Assembly: GCA_021151695.1 (NCBI GenBank)
Contig: JAGKWU010000005.1
Coordinates: forward strand, 1 to 64,000
Direction: 5' to 3'
DNA: 64,000 nucleotides
From: Cellvibrionaceae bacterium
Lineage (GTDB): Bacteria > Pseudomonadota > Gammaproteobacteria > Pseudomonadales > Cellvibrionaceae
A model generated the notes under the pieces. That model was not told where the DNA came from. It saw only the letters and a list, made by a program, of their open reading frames with translations, and did not search any database. Below are positions 50,824-58,637 of the stretch, piece by piece; position 1 is the first letter of the stretch, and every line of letters starts with the position of its first letter. Made by a program: the position numbers and the translations under genes.

Positions 50824-53430
50824 ATGTGTCATCAAAATCCTCATTTTGCCTATTGTGAAGACTTGGAGCCTTCGCAATTGGGGCTGGCGCTGCTCGGTTC
50901 CGACGCGGCGGCGTGGCGTTTAAATATGGATAGCGGTGAGTTTCTCTTTTCAAAAGAAATTGCCCACATACTGGGCGAACTTTTGGATGTGACTGCGGGG
51001 TGGGCTAATTCAGCTGCCGAATCCCCGCTCACCTATCTCGCTCGTGTGCTCGAGGGACTGAGTGCTGCGGACAAATATATTTTTCAACAGGCCTTTACCA
51101 GTGACGACTCGGATCTCGATCCGCGCGTGCGTACTTGCGAGCTAAAATTTGGCGCGGGTGACAAGCAGCATCGCCTGCGTTTTATTGGTCGGCTGCAAAA
51201 GAATGGCAATGGGCAGCGTCAATTTGAGGGGGTGGTAATTCCCCATCACCACTGGTTGGCCAATGCCGGCGCAGAGGCGGGCACCACGCTACTTTATACG
51301 CTTTTTTCCGAAAGCCCCATTCCCAGTTTAATGACAGATGCGCGTGGCGTGCTCCTCCAAACCAACGCAGCGTTTGAACATTTATTCGAAATCAATTCAC
51401 GCCAGATAAGCGCTGCCTTTGGCCGGTACAATTTGCGCCGCGATAAAAATCTTTTTGACTTTCCCGATATTGTGCAGATCCTCGCTGAAGTGTATGAGCA
51501 GGGGAAAACACACAGTTGTGATGTCAGTTATCCACTGCAGCAATTGCACAAGCGCTCTGGCTTAACGGAGGAAACTATTCACCTGCGTGCCAGCCTGCTG
51601 CCGATTAAAAATCGCGATGGCCAAGTGGAGCGGGTGCTGATTCATTTGCAGGATATGTCGCGTGAGCGCAAAGCCATGCAAGCCATGCTTAAACAGCAGC
51701 GCGAATTGCAAGAAAGTGAAGCAAGTTACAAAGCGTTTATCGCCAATAGCAGCGAAGCCATCTGGTGCTACGACATGGTGCCGCCCATTTCGTTGGCGGA
51801 GCCACTCGAAGAGCAGGCAAAACAAATGGCCGAGCGGGCGCGTTTGTCTAACGGCAATAAAATGCTGGTGTCCATGCTCAGGGTTGAGTCGCTCAAGGAT
51901 ATTCTCGGTTCAGGTTTAAGTGATAGCGGCTCTACGCGTTACATATTTGATTTGCATTTTTTTGTGCAAAATAAATATCACCTTGTGGACCATGACGTTA
52001 TCCGGGAAGACAACAAAGGTCGACGATTTTATTTTCAAATTTCCTGCATGGGGATTCTGGAAAATAATTGCCTGACGCGCGTCTGGGGCACCACAAAAGA
52101 TGTGACTGTCCGTCGGCGCTACGAGCAGCGGCTGGAACATGTCTCCATGCATGACGCCCTCACGGGTTTACCCAATCGCGCCAATATTTACCAGGAAATC
52201 GAGCAATTTTACGCACAGGGTGGCGATGACCAGGCGGCGCTTTTATTTATAGATCTCGATCGCTTTAAAGAAATTAATGATACCCTCGGTCATCAGGTAG
52301 GCGATCGCCTCTTGCAATTAATTGGCCCGCGCATAGCCTCGGAAATGACAGAGATCAGTGGCACAGTGGCGCGCATGGGCGGCGACGAGTTCGCGATATT
52401 TTTGCCGAGCGTGCGCAACCAGCAGCACGCTGTTGTCTTTGCACATTGCATTCTGGATGCCCTGCGACTGGAGTTTGATCTCGAAGTATTTTGCGCAGAG
52501 ATCAGTGCGAGTATCGGCATAGTCCTGGCGCCAACCCAGGCAAAAGATGTGAATGAATTAATGCGCTTTGCCGATGTGGCCATGTATCACGCCAAAGAGC
52601 AAATGTCGGGTATAGCCGTCTATAAACCGGAGATAGATCCCCATTCGCCCAAGCGCCTTGCAATGATGAGTGAACTGGGGCGCGCAATTCGCGAAGACCA
52701 ATTGTGTCTCTACTACCAGCCAAAAGTCAGGCTTGATTCCAGGCACTGTTATGGTTTTGAAGCCCTGCTGCGCTGGAATCACCCCGAGTTGGGTTTTGTG
52801 CCTCCCAATGAATTTATTCCGATTGCTGAAGTCACCAGTTTGATTCACCCGCTCACAGCCTGGGTGTTGGAAAAAAGTATTGCGCAGTGCTGCGAATGGC
52901 GTAGCCAGGGGTTGATGGTTACGGTTGCTGTTAATTTATCCGCGCGCAATTTGCTCGATGAAAATATGCCCAAACTTGTGCGCACTTTATTGCAAAAATA
53001 TAATTTACCAGCGAGTGCGCTCGAGTTGGAAATTACGGAAAGCTCCATCATGAGCGACCCGGGCCGGGCGCTGCGTGTACTGCAGCAGTTGCATGATTTG
53101 GGGACGCAATTATCGATCGATGATTTTGGTACGGGTTATTCGTCGCTCGCTTATCTCAAAAAATTACCCGTACAAACACTCAAGATTGATTACTCATTCA
53201 TCCGCAACATGCTGGAGGATAAGCAAGATGAATTGATCGTTGAATCCACCATACATCTCGCCCACAGCTTGAGCTTAAAGGTAGTCGCCGAGGGCGTGGA
53301 AAATGCAGCCCTGATTGATCGCCTTTCGCACATGGGATGCGATGAAGCGCAGGGTTATCACATTGGTCGCCCCATGGCGTTGGCGCAGTTGAATGAGTGG
53401 TTGAGGGCTACCGACTGGGCCAGTAGTTGA
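50824..53430 (+). CDS. PAS-GGDEF-EAL cyclic-di-GMP protein
   Basis: An 868-residue soluble protein. PAS-like regions fill about 20-440 (SPIPSLMTDARGVLLQTNAA, MSRERKAMQAMLKQQ). GGDEF is intact at 519-523 (ARMGGDEFAIF), with LFIDLDRFKEINDTLGH before it. The expected RxxD inhibitory site just before GGDEF is missing. The EAL domain is intact: EAL at 646-648, VAVNLSARNLL, ELEITESSIM, DDFGTGYSSLAYLKKLPV, KIDYSFI and VAEGVENAAL. Both synthase and phosphodiesterase activity are possible; which dominates cannot be read from sequence. No membrane segments. The ATG is at 50824, with a weak ribosome site. Confidence 0.93.
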   Translation: MCHQNPHFAYCEDLEPSQLGLALLGSDAAAWRLNMDSGEFLFSKEIAHILGELLDVTAGWANSAAESPLTYLARVLEGLSAADKYIFQQAFTSDDSDLDPRVRTCELKFGAGDKQHRLRFIGRLQKNGNGQRQFEGVVIPHHHWLANAGAEAGTTLLYTLFSESPIPSLMTDARGVLLQTNAAFEHLFEINSRQISAAFGRYNLRRDKNLFDFPDIVQILAEVYEQGKTHSCDVSYPLQQLHKRSGLTEETIHLRASLLPIKNRDGQVERVLIHLQDMSRERKAMQAMLKQQRELQESEASYKAFIANSSEAIWCYDMVPPISLAEPLEEQAKQMAERARLSNGNKMLVSMLRVESLKDILGSGLSDSGSTRYIFDLHFFVQNKYHLVDHDVIREDNKGRRFYFQISCMGILENNCLTRVWGTTKDVTVRRRYEQRLEHVSMHDALTGLPNRANIYQEIEQFYAQGGDDQAALLFIDLDRFKEINDTLGHQVGDRLLQLIGPRIASEMTEISGTVARMGGDEFAIFLPSVRNQQHAVVFAHCILDALRLEFDLEVFCAEISASIGIVLAPTQAKDVNELMRFADVAMYHAKEQMSGIAVYKPEIDPHSPKRLAMMSELGRAIREDQLCLYYQPKVRLDSRHCYGFEALLRWNHPELGFVPPNEFIPIAEVTSLIHPLTAWVLEKSIAQCCEWRSQGLMVTVAVNLSARNLLDENMPKLVRTLLQKYNLPASALELEITESSIMSDPGRALRVLQQLHDLGTQLSIDDFGTGYSSLAYLKKLPVQTLKIDYSFIRNMLEDKQDELIVESTIHLAHSLSLKVVAEGVENAALIDRLSHMGCDEAQGYHIGRPMALAQLNEWLRATDWASS

Positions 53431-53649
53431 ACTCGGGGTGGGTAGGGGGTTGCTGCAATTTTGATCGATTTAAATGGTGCCTCGATATAGCGGCACTACT
53501 CGCCACTTGGCGCATTTCACAGTTTTTCCGCAGGCTGCAAAAAACGCGATTTTTTGCTTAAAATTAGCCGACTTGTCAGTGAATTTCCCTTATACTGCCG
53601 CACTTTATACGCCCTTGTTGCCAATCCAGATTAATTAAGGCCGCCCTTC

Positions 53650-54684
53650 ATGTTTATTAAATCCCTGCGTGGAGTCTTCTCCAACGATCTTTCTATCGAC
53701 CTAGGTACCGCCAATACCCTGATTTATGTACGCGGCCGCGGCATAGTGCTCAACGAACCCTCCGTAGTGGCTATTCGCCATCACGATGGCCGTAAAACCG
53801 TCGAAGCGGTAGGCATTGAGGCGAAGCGTATGTTGGGTCGTACTCCTGGAAACATCACCGCTATTCGTCCACTGAAAGACGGTGTTATTGCCGACTTCCA
53901 GGTCACTGAGAAGATGCTGCAGCACTTCATCAAAAAAGTTCACGAAAACAGCTGGTTCAACCCCAGCCCCCGCGTCCTCATCAGCGTTCCCTGTCTCTCC
54001 ACTGAAGTTGAAAAACGTGCGATTCGCGAATCAGCACTGGGTGCTGGCGCACGCGAAGTGCGTTTGATTGAAGAGCCTATGGCTGCCGCCATCGGCGCCG
54101 GTCTGAAAGTGGCCGAAGCTAGTGGTTCCATGGTGGTGGATATCGGTGGTGGTACTACCGAAATCGCCGTTATCTCCCTGAACGGTGTGGTTTACTCAGA
54201 TTCTGTACGCATCGGTGGCGACCGCTTTGACGAATCCATCGTTAACTACGTGCGTCGCAACTACGGCAGTGTGATCGGCGATGCTACTGCCGAGCGCATC
54301 AAACAAGAAATCGGCTGCGCCTTTGCTGGTAGCGAGATCCGCGAAATCGACGTGCGCGGCCGCAACCTGGCGGAAGGTGTACCGCGCAGCTTTACCCTCA
54401 GCTCTGACGAAATCCTCGAAGCCTTGCAAGAGCCGTTGGCTGGCATCGTCCAGGCTGTTAAGAGTGCCTTGGAACAATCACCACCAGAACTGGCCTCTGA
54501 CATCGCCGAGAGCGGCGTTGTGCTGACCGGCGGTGGCGCCTTGCTGCGCGACATCGACCGTCTGCTGTCTAACGAGACTGGTCTGCCGTTTATCGTTGCC
54601 GAAGATCCGCTGACCTGCGTCGCCCGCGGCGGTGGTATGGCGATGGAAATGAACGACAAGCGCATCGACTTGCTGTCGTCGTAA
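53650..54684 (+). CDS. mreB: Rod-shape actin homologue MreB
   Basis: Forms membrane-bound filaments that position the elongasome. The 344-residue product (347 in E. coli) has DLSIDLGTANTLIYVRGRGI (phosphate 1), EEPMAAAIGAGL, VVDIGGGTTEIAVISL (phosphate 2) and VVLTGGGALLRDIDRLL (adenosine motif). It starts the mreBCD-maf-rng-yhdP run, ahead of a hairpin that may reduce readthrough to mreC. Confidence 0.98.
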   Translation: MFIKSLRGVFSNDLSIDLGTANTLIYVRGRGIVLNEPSVVAIRHHDGRKTVEAVGIEAKRMLGRTPGNITAIRPLKDGVIADFQVTEKMLQHFIKKVHENSWFNPSPRVLISVPCLSTEVEKRAIRESALGAGAREVRLIEEPMAAAIGAGLKVAEASGSMVVDIGGGTTEIAVISLNGVVYSDSVRIGGDRFDESIVNYVRRNYGSVIGDATAERIKQEIGCAFAGSEIREIDVRGRNLAEGVPRSFTLSSDEILEALQEPLAGIVQAVKSALEQSPPELASDIAESGVVLTGGGALLRDIDRLLSNETGLPFIVAEDPLTCVARGGGMAMEMNDKRIDLLSS

Positions 54685-54702
54685 GATCCCTGATTCAGAC
54701 TG

Positions 54703-54733
54703 AAGCGCTGGCCTTTGCCAGCGTTTTGCTTTT
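54703..54733 (+). terminator. Hairpin between mreB and mreC
   Basis: CGCTGGC-CTTT-GCCAGCG with extra A-T pairs is followed by TTTTGCTTTT, 19 bases after mreB. It looks like an intrinsic terminator or attenuator, so less message for mreC than for mreB is expected. Confidence 0.75.
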
Positions 54734-54748
54734 ACAGGAGATACTGTC

Positions 54749-55744
54749 ATTAAACCCCTATTTACCAGCGGCTCAGCCGTCACCGTGCGGGTGGTGGTGC
54801 TGATCATCGCCATGGTGGCGCTGATTATGGTGAGCCTTTACACGCCCTGGCTTAAGGATATTCGCCAGAAACTTAATTTCCTCGCGGTTCCTTTTTATCA
54901 ATTTGCGGATGTTCCCCGTCGCCTTAACGATTGGGCAGATACTACTTTTGCGTCTGACAAAGACCTGCGTATGGAAAACGAACGCCTGCGCAGTGAGCTC
55001 CTGATCCACCAGCGCAAACTTTTGCAGATGGCGGCTCTGGCGGCGGAAAACGTGCGCTTGCGCCAATTGCTCAATGCCCGCGATATGCTGCAGGACAAGG
55101 TGCTGATTGCTGAGTTGATCGGTGTATCGCCCAATCCCCTGAGCCACGTGGTCATGATCAACCGCGGCAGCAAAGATGGTGTCTATGAAAACCAGCCAGT
55201 GCTGGACGCCTTTGGCCTTATGGGCCAGGTGATTGAAGTGGATGAAAACACCAGCCGTGTGCTGCTGATCTCCGATGCTACCCATGCGATTCCCGTGCAG
55301 GTAAATCGCAACGGTGTGCGTGCTATTGCCGAAGGTACTGGTGATCTCAACCGCTTGAACCTGCGCCATGTCTCTATCAACGCCGACATTCGCGAGGGCG
55401 ATATGCTGGTTAGCTCCGGTTTGGGAGAGCGTTTCCCGGTAGGGTATCCAGTGGCGGAGGTGGAGCAGGTGGTGCGCAACTCTGGTCAGGCCTTTGCGCG
55501 TGTTATTGCTCGTCCCATGGCTCGTCTTGATCGCAGCCGCCATGTCCTTTTGGTGTTTGATACACGTGGCTCCGTGCCTCTGCCGAGTGAATCTGCGGCT
55601 GTCTTGAGTCACAGCTCTATTGCCAATACAAGTTCCAGTTCATCGGTGGCAAGTTCTGTCGCAAGCTCGGCGTCCCGTTCCGTTGGCCATTCATCATCGG
55701 TTCATTCTTCGGCGCATTCCTCTCTCAAGGTGACTCACAGATGA
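54749..55744 (+). CDS. mreC: Rod-shape protein MreC, probable AUU start
   Basis: A periplasmic, inner-membrane-anchored scaffold of the elongasome that binds PBP2. The frame reads (ATT)-K-P-L-F-T-S-G-S-A-V-T-V-R before a hydrophobic helix; E. coli MreC starts M-K-P-I-F-S-R-G, so ATT sits where the initiator Met should be. AGGAG lies eight bases upstream of ATT. Between the in-frame stop at 54701 and the GTG at 54785 there is no ATG, GTG or TTG, and that GTG has no ribosome site and would cut the conserved N terminus. With ATT the protein is 331 residues. A coiled coil (ENERLRSELLIHQRKLLQMA) and the beta domains (NRGSKDGVYENQPVLDAFGL, TSRVLLISDATHAIPVQV) follow. The last 45 residues are a Ser-rich tail. 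Confidence 0.9.
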   Translation: MKPLFTSGSAVTVRVVVLIIAMVALIMVSLYTPWLKDIRQKLNFLAVPFYQFADVPRRLNDWADTTFASDKDLRMENERLRSELLIHQRKLLQMAALAAENVRLRQLLNARDMLQDKVLIAELIGVSPNPLSHVVMINRGSKDGVYENQPVLDAFGLMGQVIEVDENTSRVLLISDATHAIPVQVNRNGVRAIAEGTGDLNRLNLRHVSINADIREGDMLVSSGLGERFPVGYPVAEVEQVVRNSGQAFARVIARPMARLDRSRHVLLVFDTRGSVPLPSESAAVLSHSSIANTSSSSSVASSVASSASRSVGHSSSVHSSAHSSLKVTHR

Positions 55745-56229
55745 TTCCGCAACAGTGGAATGTCTATCTGGTGATAGTTGCCAGCTTTCTGGTGGCCTTC
55801 CTGCTGGCGATTTACCCTTTGCCGCTGGAGTGGCGCTGGTGGCGCCCCGAATTTGTGCTGTTAATAGCGATTTATTGGCTGGGTGTATTTCCATTGAATT
55901 TCAGCCTGTTTTTTCTCGCGTTTGTTGGCCTGTTCCAGGATTTGCTGGAGGGGGCGCCCTTTGGCCAGCACAGCTTGTCCATGATCATAGTGGCCTATAT
56001 CTGCATAGTATCCTTTCAGCGGGTGCGCAATTTTTCGTTGCTGTTGGAGTCTTGCTGGGTATTTGTGCTGGTTGGGCTGGCGCAATTGCCAGGCAACTGG
56101 GTACAGACAATGGCGGGGCGTCCGCTATCCGGCTTGTTATTTCTGGCACCGGCCGTCTCCAGCGGGCTGCTCTGGCCGCTGGTGCGGCTGTGCCTGGATC
56201 GACTGAGTCGCCATTACCGGATCAATTAA
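55741..56229 (+). CDS. mreD: Rod-shape membrane protein MreD
   Basis: A 162-residue membrane protein (162 in E. coli) with five or more hydrophobic helices (LVIVASFLVAFLLAIYPLPL, LLIAIYWLGVFPLNFSLFF). It carries the conserved LFQDLLEGAPFGQHSL, which resembles the F-x-D-x-L-x-G-x-x-x-G pattern of MreD. It overlaps the end of mreC by four bases (ATGA). Confidence 0.95.
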   Translation: MIPQQWNVYLVIVASFLVAFLLAIYPLPLEWRWWRPEFVLLIAIYWLGVFPLNFSLFFLAFVGLFQDLLEGAPFGQHSLSMIIVAYICIVSFQRVRNFSLLLESCWVFVLVGLAQLPGNWVQTMAGRPLSGLLFLAPAVSSGLLWPLVRLCLDRLSRHYRIN

Positions 56230-56293
56230 GCGTCCGGCTCAATAACACTAATAACCCTGGCCACAGTATCTATGGTCATTTCAGGAGCGGCGC

Positions 56294-56899
56294 GTGACAT
56301 ATCCCCAAGCAGAATCCTGTCTCTATCTGGCCTCCCAATCACCCCGGCGGCGTGAGCTGCTGCAGCAAATCGGCGTGCCGCATCAGGTGATTAGCGTCAG
56401 CGTGGCCGAAACGCCCTTGCCAACTGAAGCGCCGGCAGCCTATGTAACGCGTCTGGCGCAAGAGAAGGCATTGGCCGGTGTTGCCGCTGCGGCCGCCCAA
56501 GGCTTGGCACCACTGCCGGTATTGGGAGCTGACACTATAGTGGTATGCGATGGCGCCATACTCGAAAAGCCCCGGGATGCGGAGCATGCCGCGCAGATGC
56601 TGCGCCAGCTATCTGCAGCCACTCACCAAGTGATGACGGCCGTAGCGCTGGCCGCACCGGAGCGCTGCCGTGTGGAGATGTCGGTCACAGATGTGGTATT
56701 TCGCGTGTTGGATGAGGCGGAAATTGCTGCCTATTGGCACACCGGCGAGTCCTGCGACAAAGCTGGCGGCTATGCTATACAGGGTTTGGGTGCCGTATTT
56801 GTGCAGCAGATTCGTGGCAGTTACAGCAATGTGGTGGGGCTGCCGCTGGAGCAGGTCATAGTGCTTCTGCGCGAATTTGATCTGCGCTGGTGGCAGTAG
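56294..56899 (+). CDS. maf: Maf-type nucleoside triphosphate pyrophosphatase
   Basis: A 201-residue protein (197 in E. coli YhdE) that hydrolyses dTTP/UTP and modified nucleotides. Motifs: LYLASQSPRRRELLQQIG, VLGADTIVVCDGAILEKPRD and SCDKAGGYAIQGLGAVFVQQ. Its place between mreD and rng matches the YhdE type rather than YceF. The start is GTG at 56294, after AGGAGCGGCGC. Confidence 0.95.
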   Translation: MTYPQAESCLYLASQSPRRRELLQQIGVPHQVISVSVAETPLPTEAPAAYVTRLAQEKALAGVAAAAAQGLAPLPVLGADTIVVCDGAILEKPRDAEHAAQMLRQLSAATHQVMTAVALAAPERCRVEMSVTDVVFRVLDEAEIAAYWHTGESCDKAGGYAIQGLGAVFVQQIRGSYSNVVGLPLEQVIVLLREFDLRWWQ

Positions 56900-56951
56900 C
56901 CAGACGTTTCACCAGGGTAGTTATCCTTTTTACCAAGTCGACCAGGCATTT

Positions 56952-58421
56952 ATGAGCGAAGAAATACTCATCAACGTATCTCCTGTGGAAACCCGGGTTG
57001 CCCTGGTAGAAAACGGTGTGGTGCAAGAGCTTTATATCGAGCGCAGCCACGGCCGTGGCTATGTAGGCAACATCTATAAAGGCAAGGTCGTGCGTGTGCT
57101 GCCCGGTATGCAGGCGGCGTTTGTGGAGATTGGCCTTGAGCGCACCGGCTTTATCCATGTGGCCGATATGTTGCCAGAAGCGCCCGAAGGCGAGCCGCGC
57201 GTTACCGAGATGCCCGATATCCGCACCCTCGTACGCGAGGGCCAAACGCTGTTGGTGCAGGTTGCCAAAGATCCCATCAGCACCAAGGGCGCTCGCCTGA
57301 CCACTCATCTCACCTTGTCTTCCCGTTATCTGGTTTACATGCCCAACAGCAACCACATAGGTGTGTCTGTGCGCATTGAGGATGACAAAGAGCGCGATCG
57401 TTTGCGCGCCATCATGGAAAAAGCGGCCGAAGAGCAGGCGATCAAAGGCGGCTTTATTGTGCGCACGGTGGCTGAAGGCGCCACCGAAGAAGCAATTTTG
57501 GCGGATATTCCGTTTTTGCAGAAACTTTGGGCCGATTTGAGTGACAAACTGCCGCAGATTCCGGTACCGGGGGTGGTTCATACCGATATGCCCCTGACTT
57601 TGCGCGCGTTGCGCGATCTGGCGCGGGCGCCCATCGACAAGATCCGCGTGGATTCGCGCCTGACTTTCCAGCAGATGCTGGATTTCGCCAGCAACTATTC
57701 GCCTCAATTGGTGGATTTGATCGAATGTTATACCGGTGGCCGTCCGCTGCTGGATCTGTACGGTGTGGAAGAGGAGATTCGTCGCGCGCTGGATACGCGG
57801 GTGCCGCTGAAGTCGAACGGCTACCTGATTATCGAGCAGACCGAGGCCATGACCACGGTGGATGTGAACACTGGGGCCTTCGTCGGCCACCGCAACCTTG
57901 AGGAGACTATCTTCAAGACTAACCTGGAGGCGGCGACAGCGATTGCCCGCCAACTGCGGTTGCGCAACCTCGGCGGCATTATCATCCTCGACTTTATTGA
58001 TATGCAGGACCCGGAGCACCAGCGCCAGGTGCTGCGTACGCTGGAAAAGGCACTGGAAAAAGACCATGCCAAAACCCGTATTACCGGTGTGTCAGAGCTG
58101 GGGCTGGTAGAGATGGCGCGCAAGCGCACGCGCGAATCTTTGGGGCAAATGCTCTGTGAGCCGTGCCCTGTCTGCGCGGGGCGCGGCCAAGTGAAATCGG
58201 CGGAAACTGTGTGCTATGAGATCTTCCGCGAGATACTGCGTGACGCCCGCGCTTACGACAACCAGAAATTCCTGGTGTTGGCGTCGGCGGTGGTAGTAGA
58301 TCGCTTGCTGGATGAAGAAGCTGCCTATGTGGCGGACTTGGAGGCCTTTATTGGCCGCACCATTGAGTTCCAAGTGGAGAATCTATTCACCCAGGAACAG
58401 TACGACATAGTGTTGGTATAG
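56952..58421 (+). CDS. rng: Ribonuclease G
   Basis: A single-strand endoribonuclease for 16S rRNA 5' maturation and mRNA decay. The 489-residue product is the same length as E. coli RNase G: MSEEILINVSPVETRVALVE, an S1 domain (GNIYKGKVVRVLPGMQAAFV), the catalytic Asp motifs TVDVNTGAFVG and GGIIILDFIDM, and the zinc-link CEPCPVCAGRGQ. The ATG at 56952 is preferred; the open frame before it lies inside and after maf. Confidence 0.97.
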   Translation: MSEEILINVSPVETRVALVENGVVQELYIERSHGRGYVGNIYKGKVVRVLPGMQAAFVEIGLERTGFIHVADMLPEAPEGEPRVTEMPDIRTLVREGQTLLVQVAKDPISTKGARLTTHLTLSSRYLVYMPNSNHIGVSVRIEDDKERDRLRAIMEKAAEEQAIKGGFIVRTVAEGATEEAILADIPFLQKLWADLSDKLPQIPVPGVVHTDMPLTLRALRDLARAPIDKIRVDSRLTFQQMLDFASNYSPQLVDLIECYTGGRPLLDLYGVEEEIRRALDTRVPLKSNGYLIIEQTEAMTTVDVNTGAFVGHRNLEETIFKTNLEAATAIARQLRLRNLGGIIILDFIDMQDPEHQRQVLRTLEKALEKDHAKTRITGVSELGLVEMARKRTRESLGQMLCEPCPVCAGRGQVKSAETVCYEIFREILRDARAYDNQKFLVLASAVVVDRLLDEEAAYVADLEAFIGRTIEFQVENLFTQEQYDIVLV

Positions 58422-58516
58422 GAACGGCATTTGCTCAGCCGCTGTTCAGCGAAAGTTAATTAACATACAAAAAACGACAGCTAGGCTGTCGGCCAAATAA
58501 ACATTTTTACAGGGAA

Positions 58517-58566
58517 TCGTCATCCCCGCAGGTTTGCCAACCGGCCGGCCTGTGGGGATGATGCTT
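58517..58566. repeat. Inverted-repeat element, third locus
   Basis: GTCATCCCCGCAGG (58519-58532) and, inverted, CCTGTGGGGATGAT (58549-58562) flank a GC-rich centre. It is a shorter relative of the elements near 24170 and 41611 and lies in the 216-bp rng-yhdP gap, which holds no gene. Confidence 0.7.
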
Positions 58567-58637
58567 TCCGGGCTTCTAAAAGCCGGCGCTCTGCCAAGTT
58601 GCAGTGCGCCCAACTGGATTCAGGAATTCTATAGCTC

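Noticed and set aside
53573..53596. Promoter of mreB with TTGTCA and TATACT
   Set aside because: The spacer is only 12 bp, too short for a sigma-70 promoter.
56856..58067. Open frame of 403 codons antisense to rng
   Set aside because: Shadow of the RNase G coding sequence; no motif or start signal supports it.
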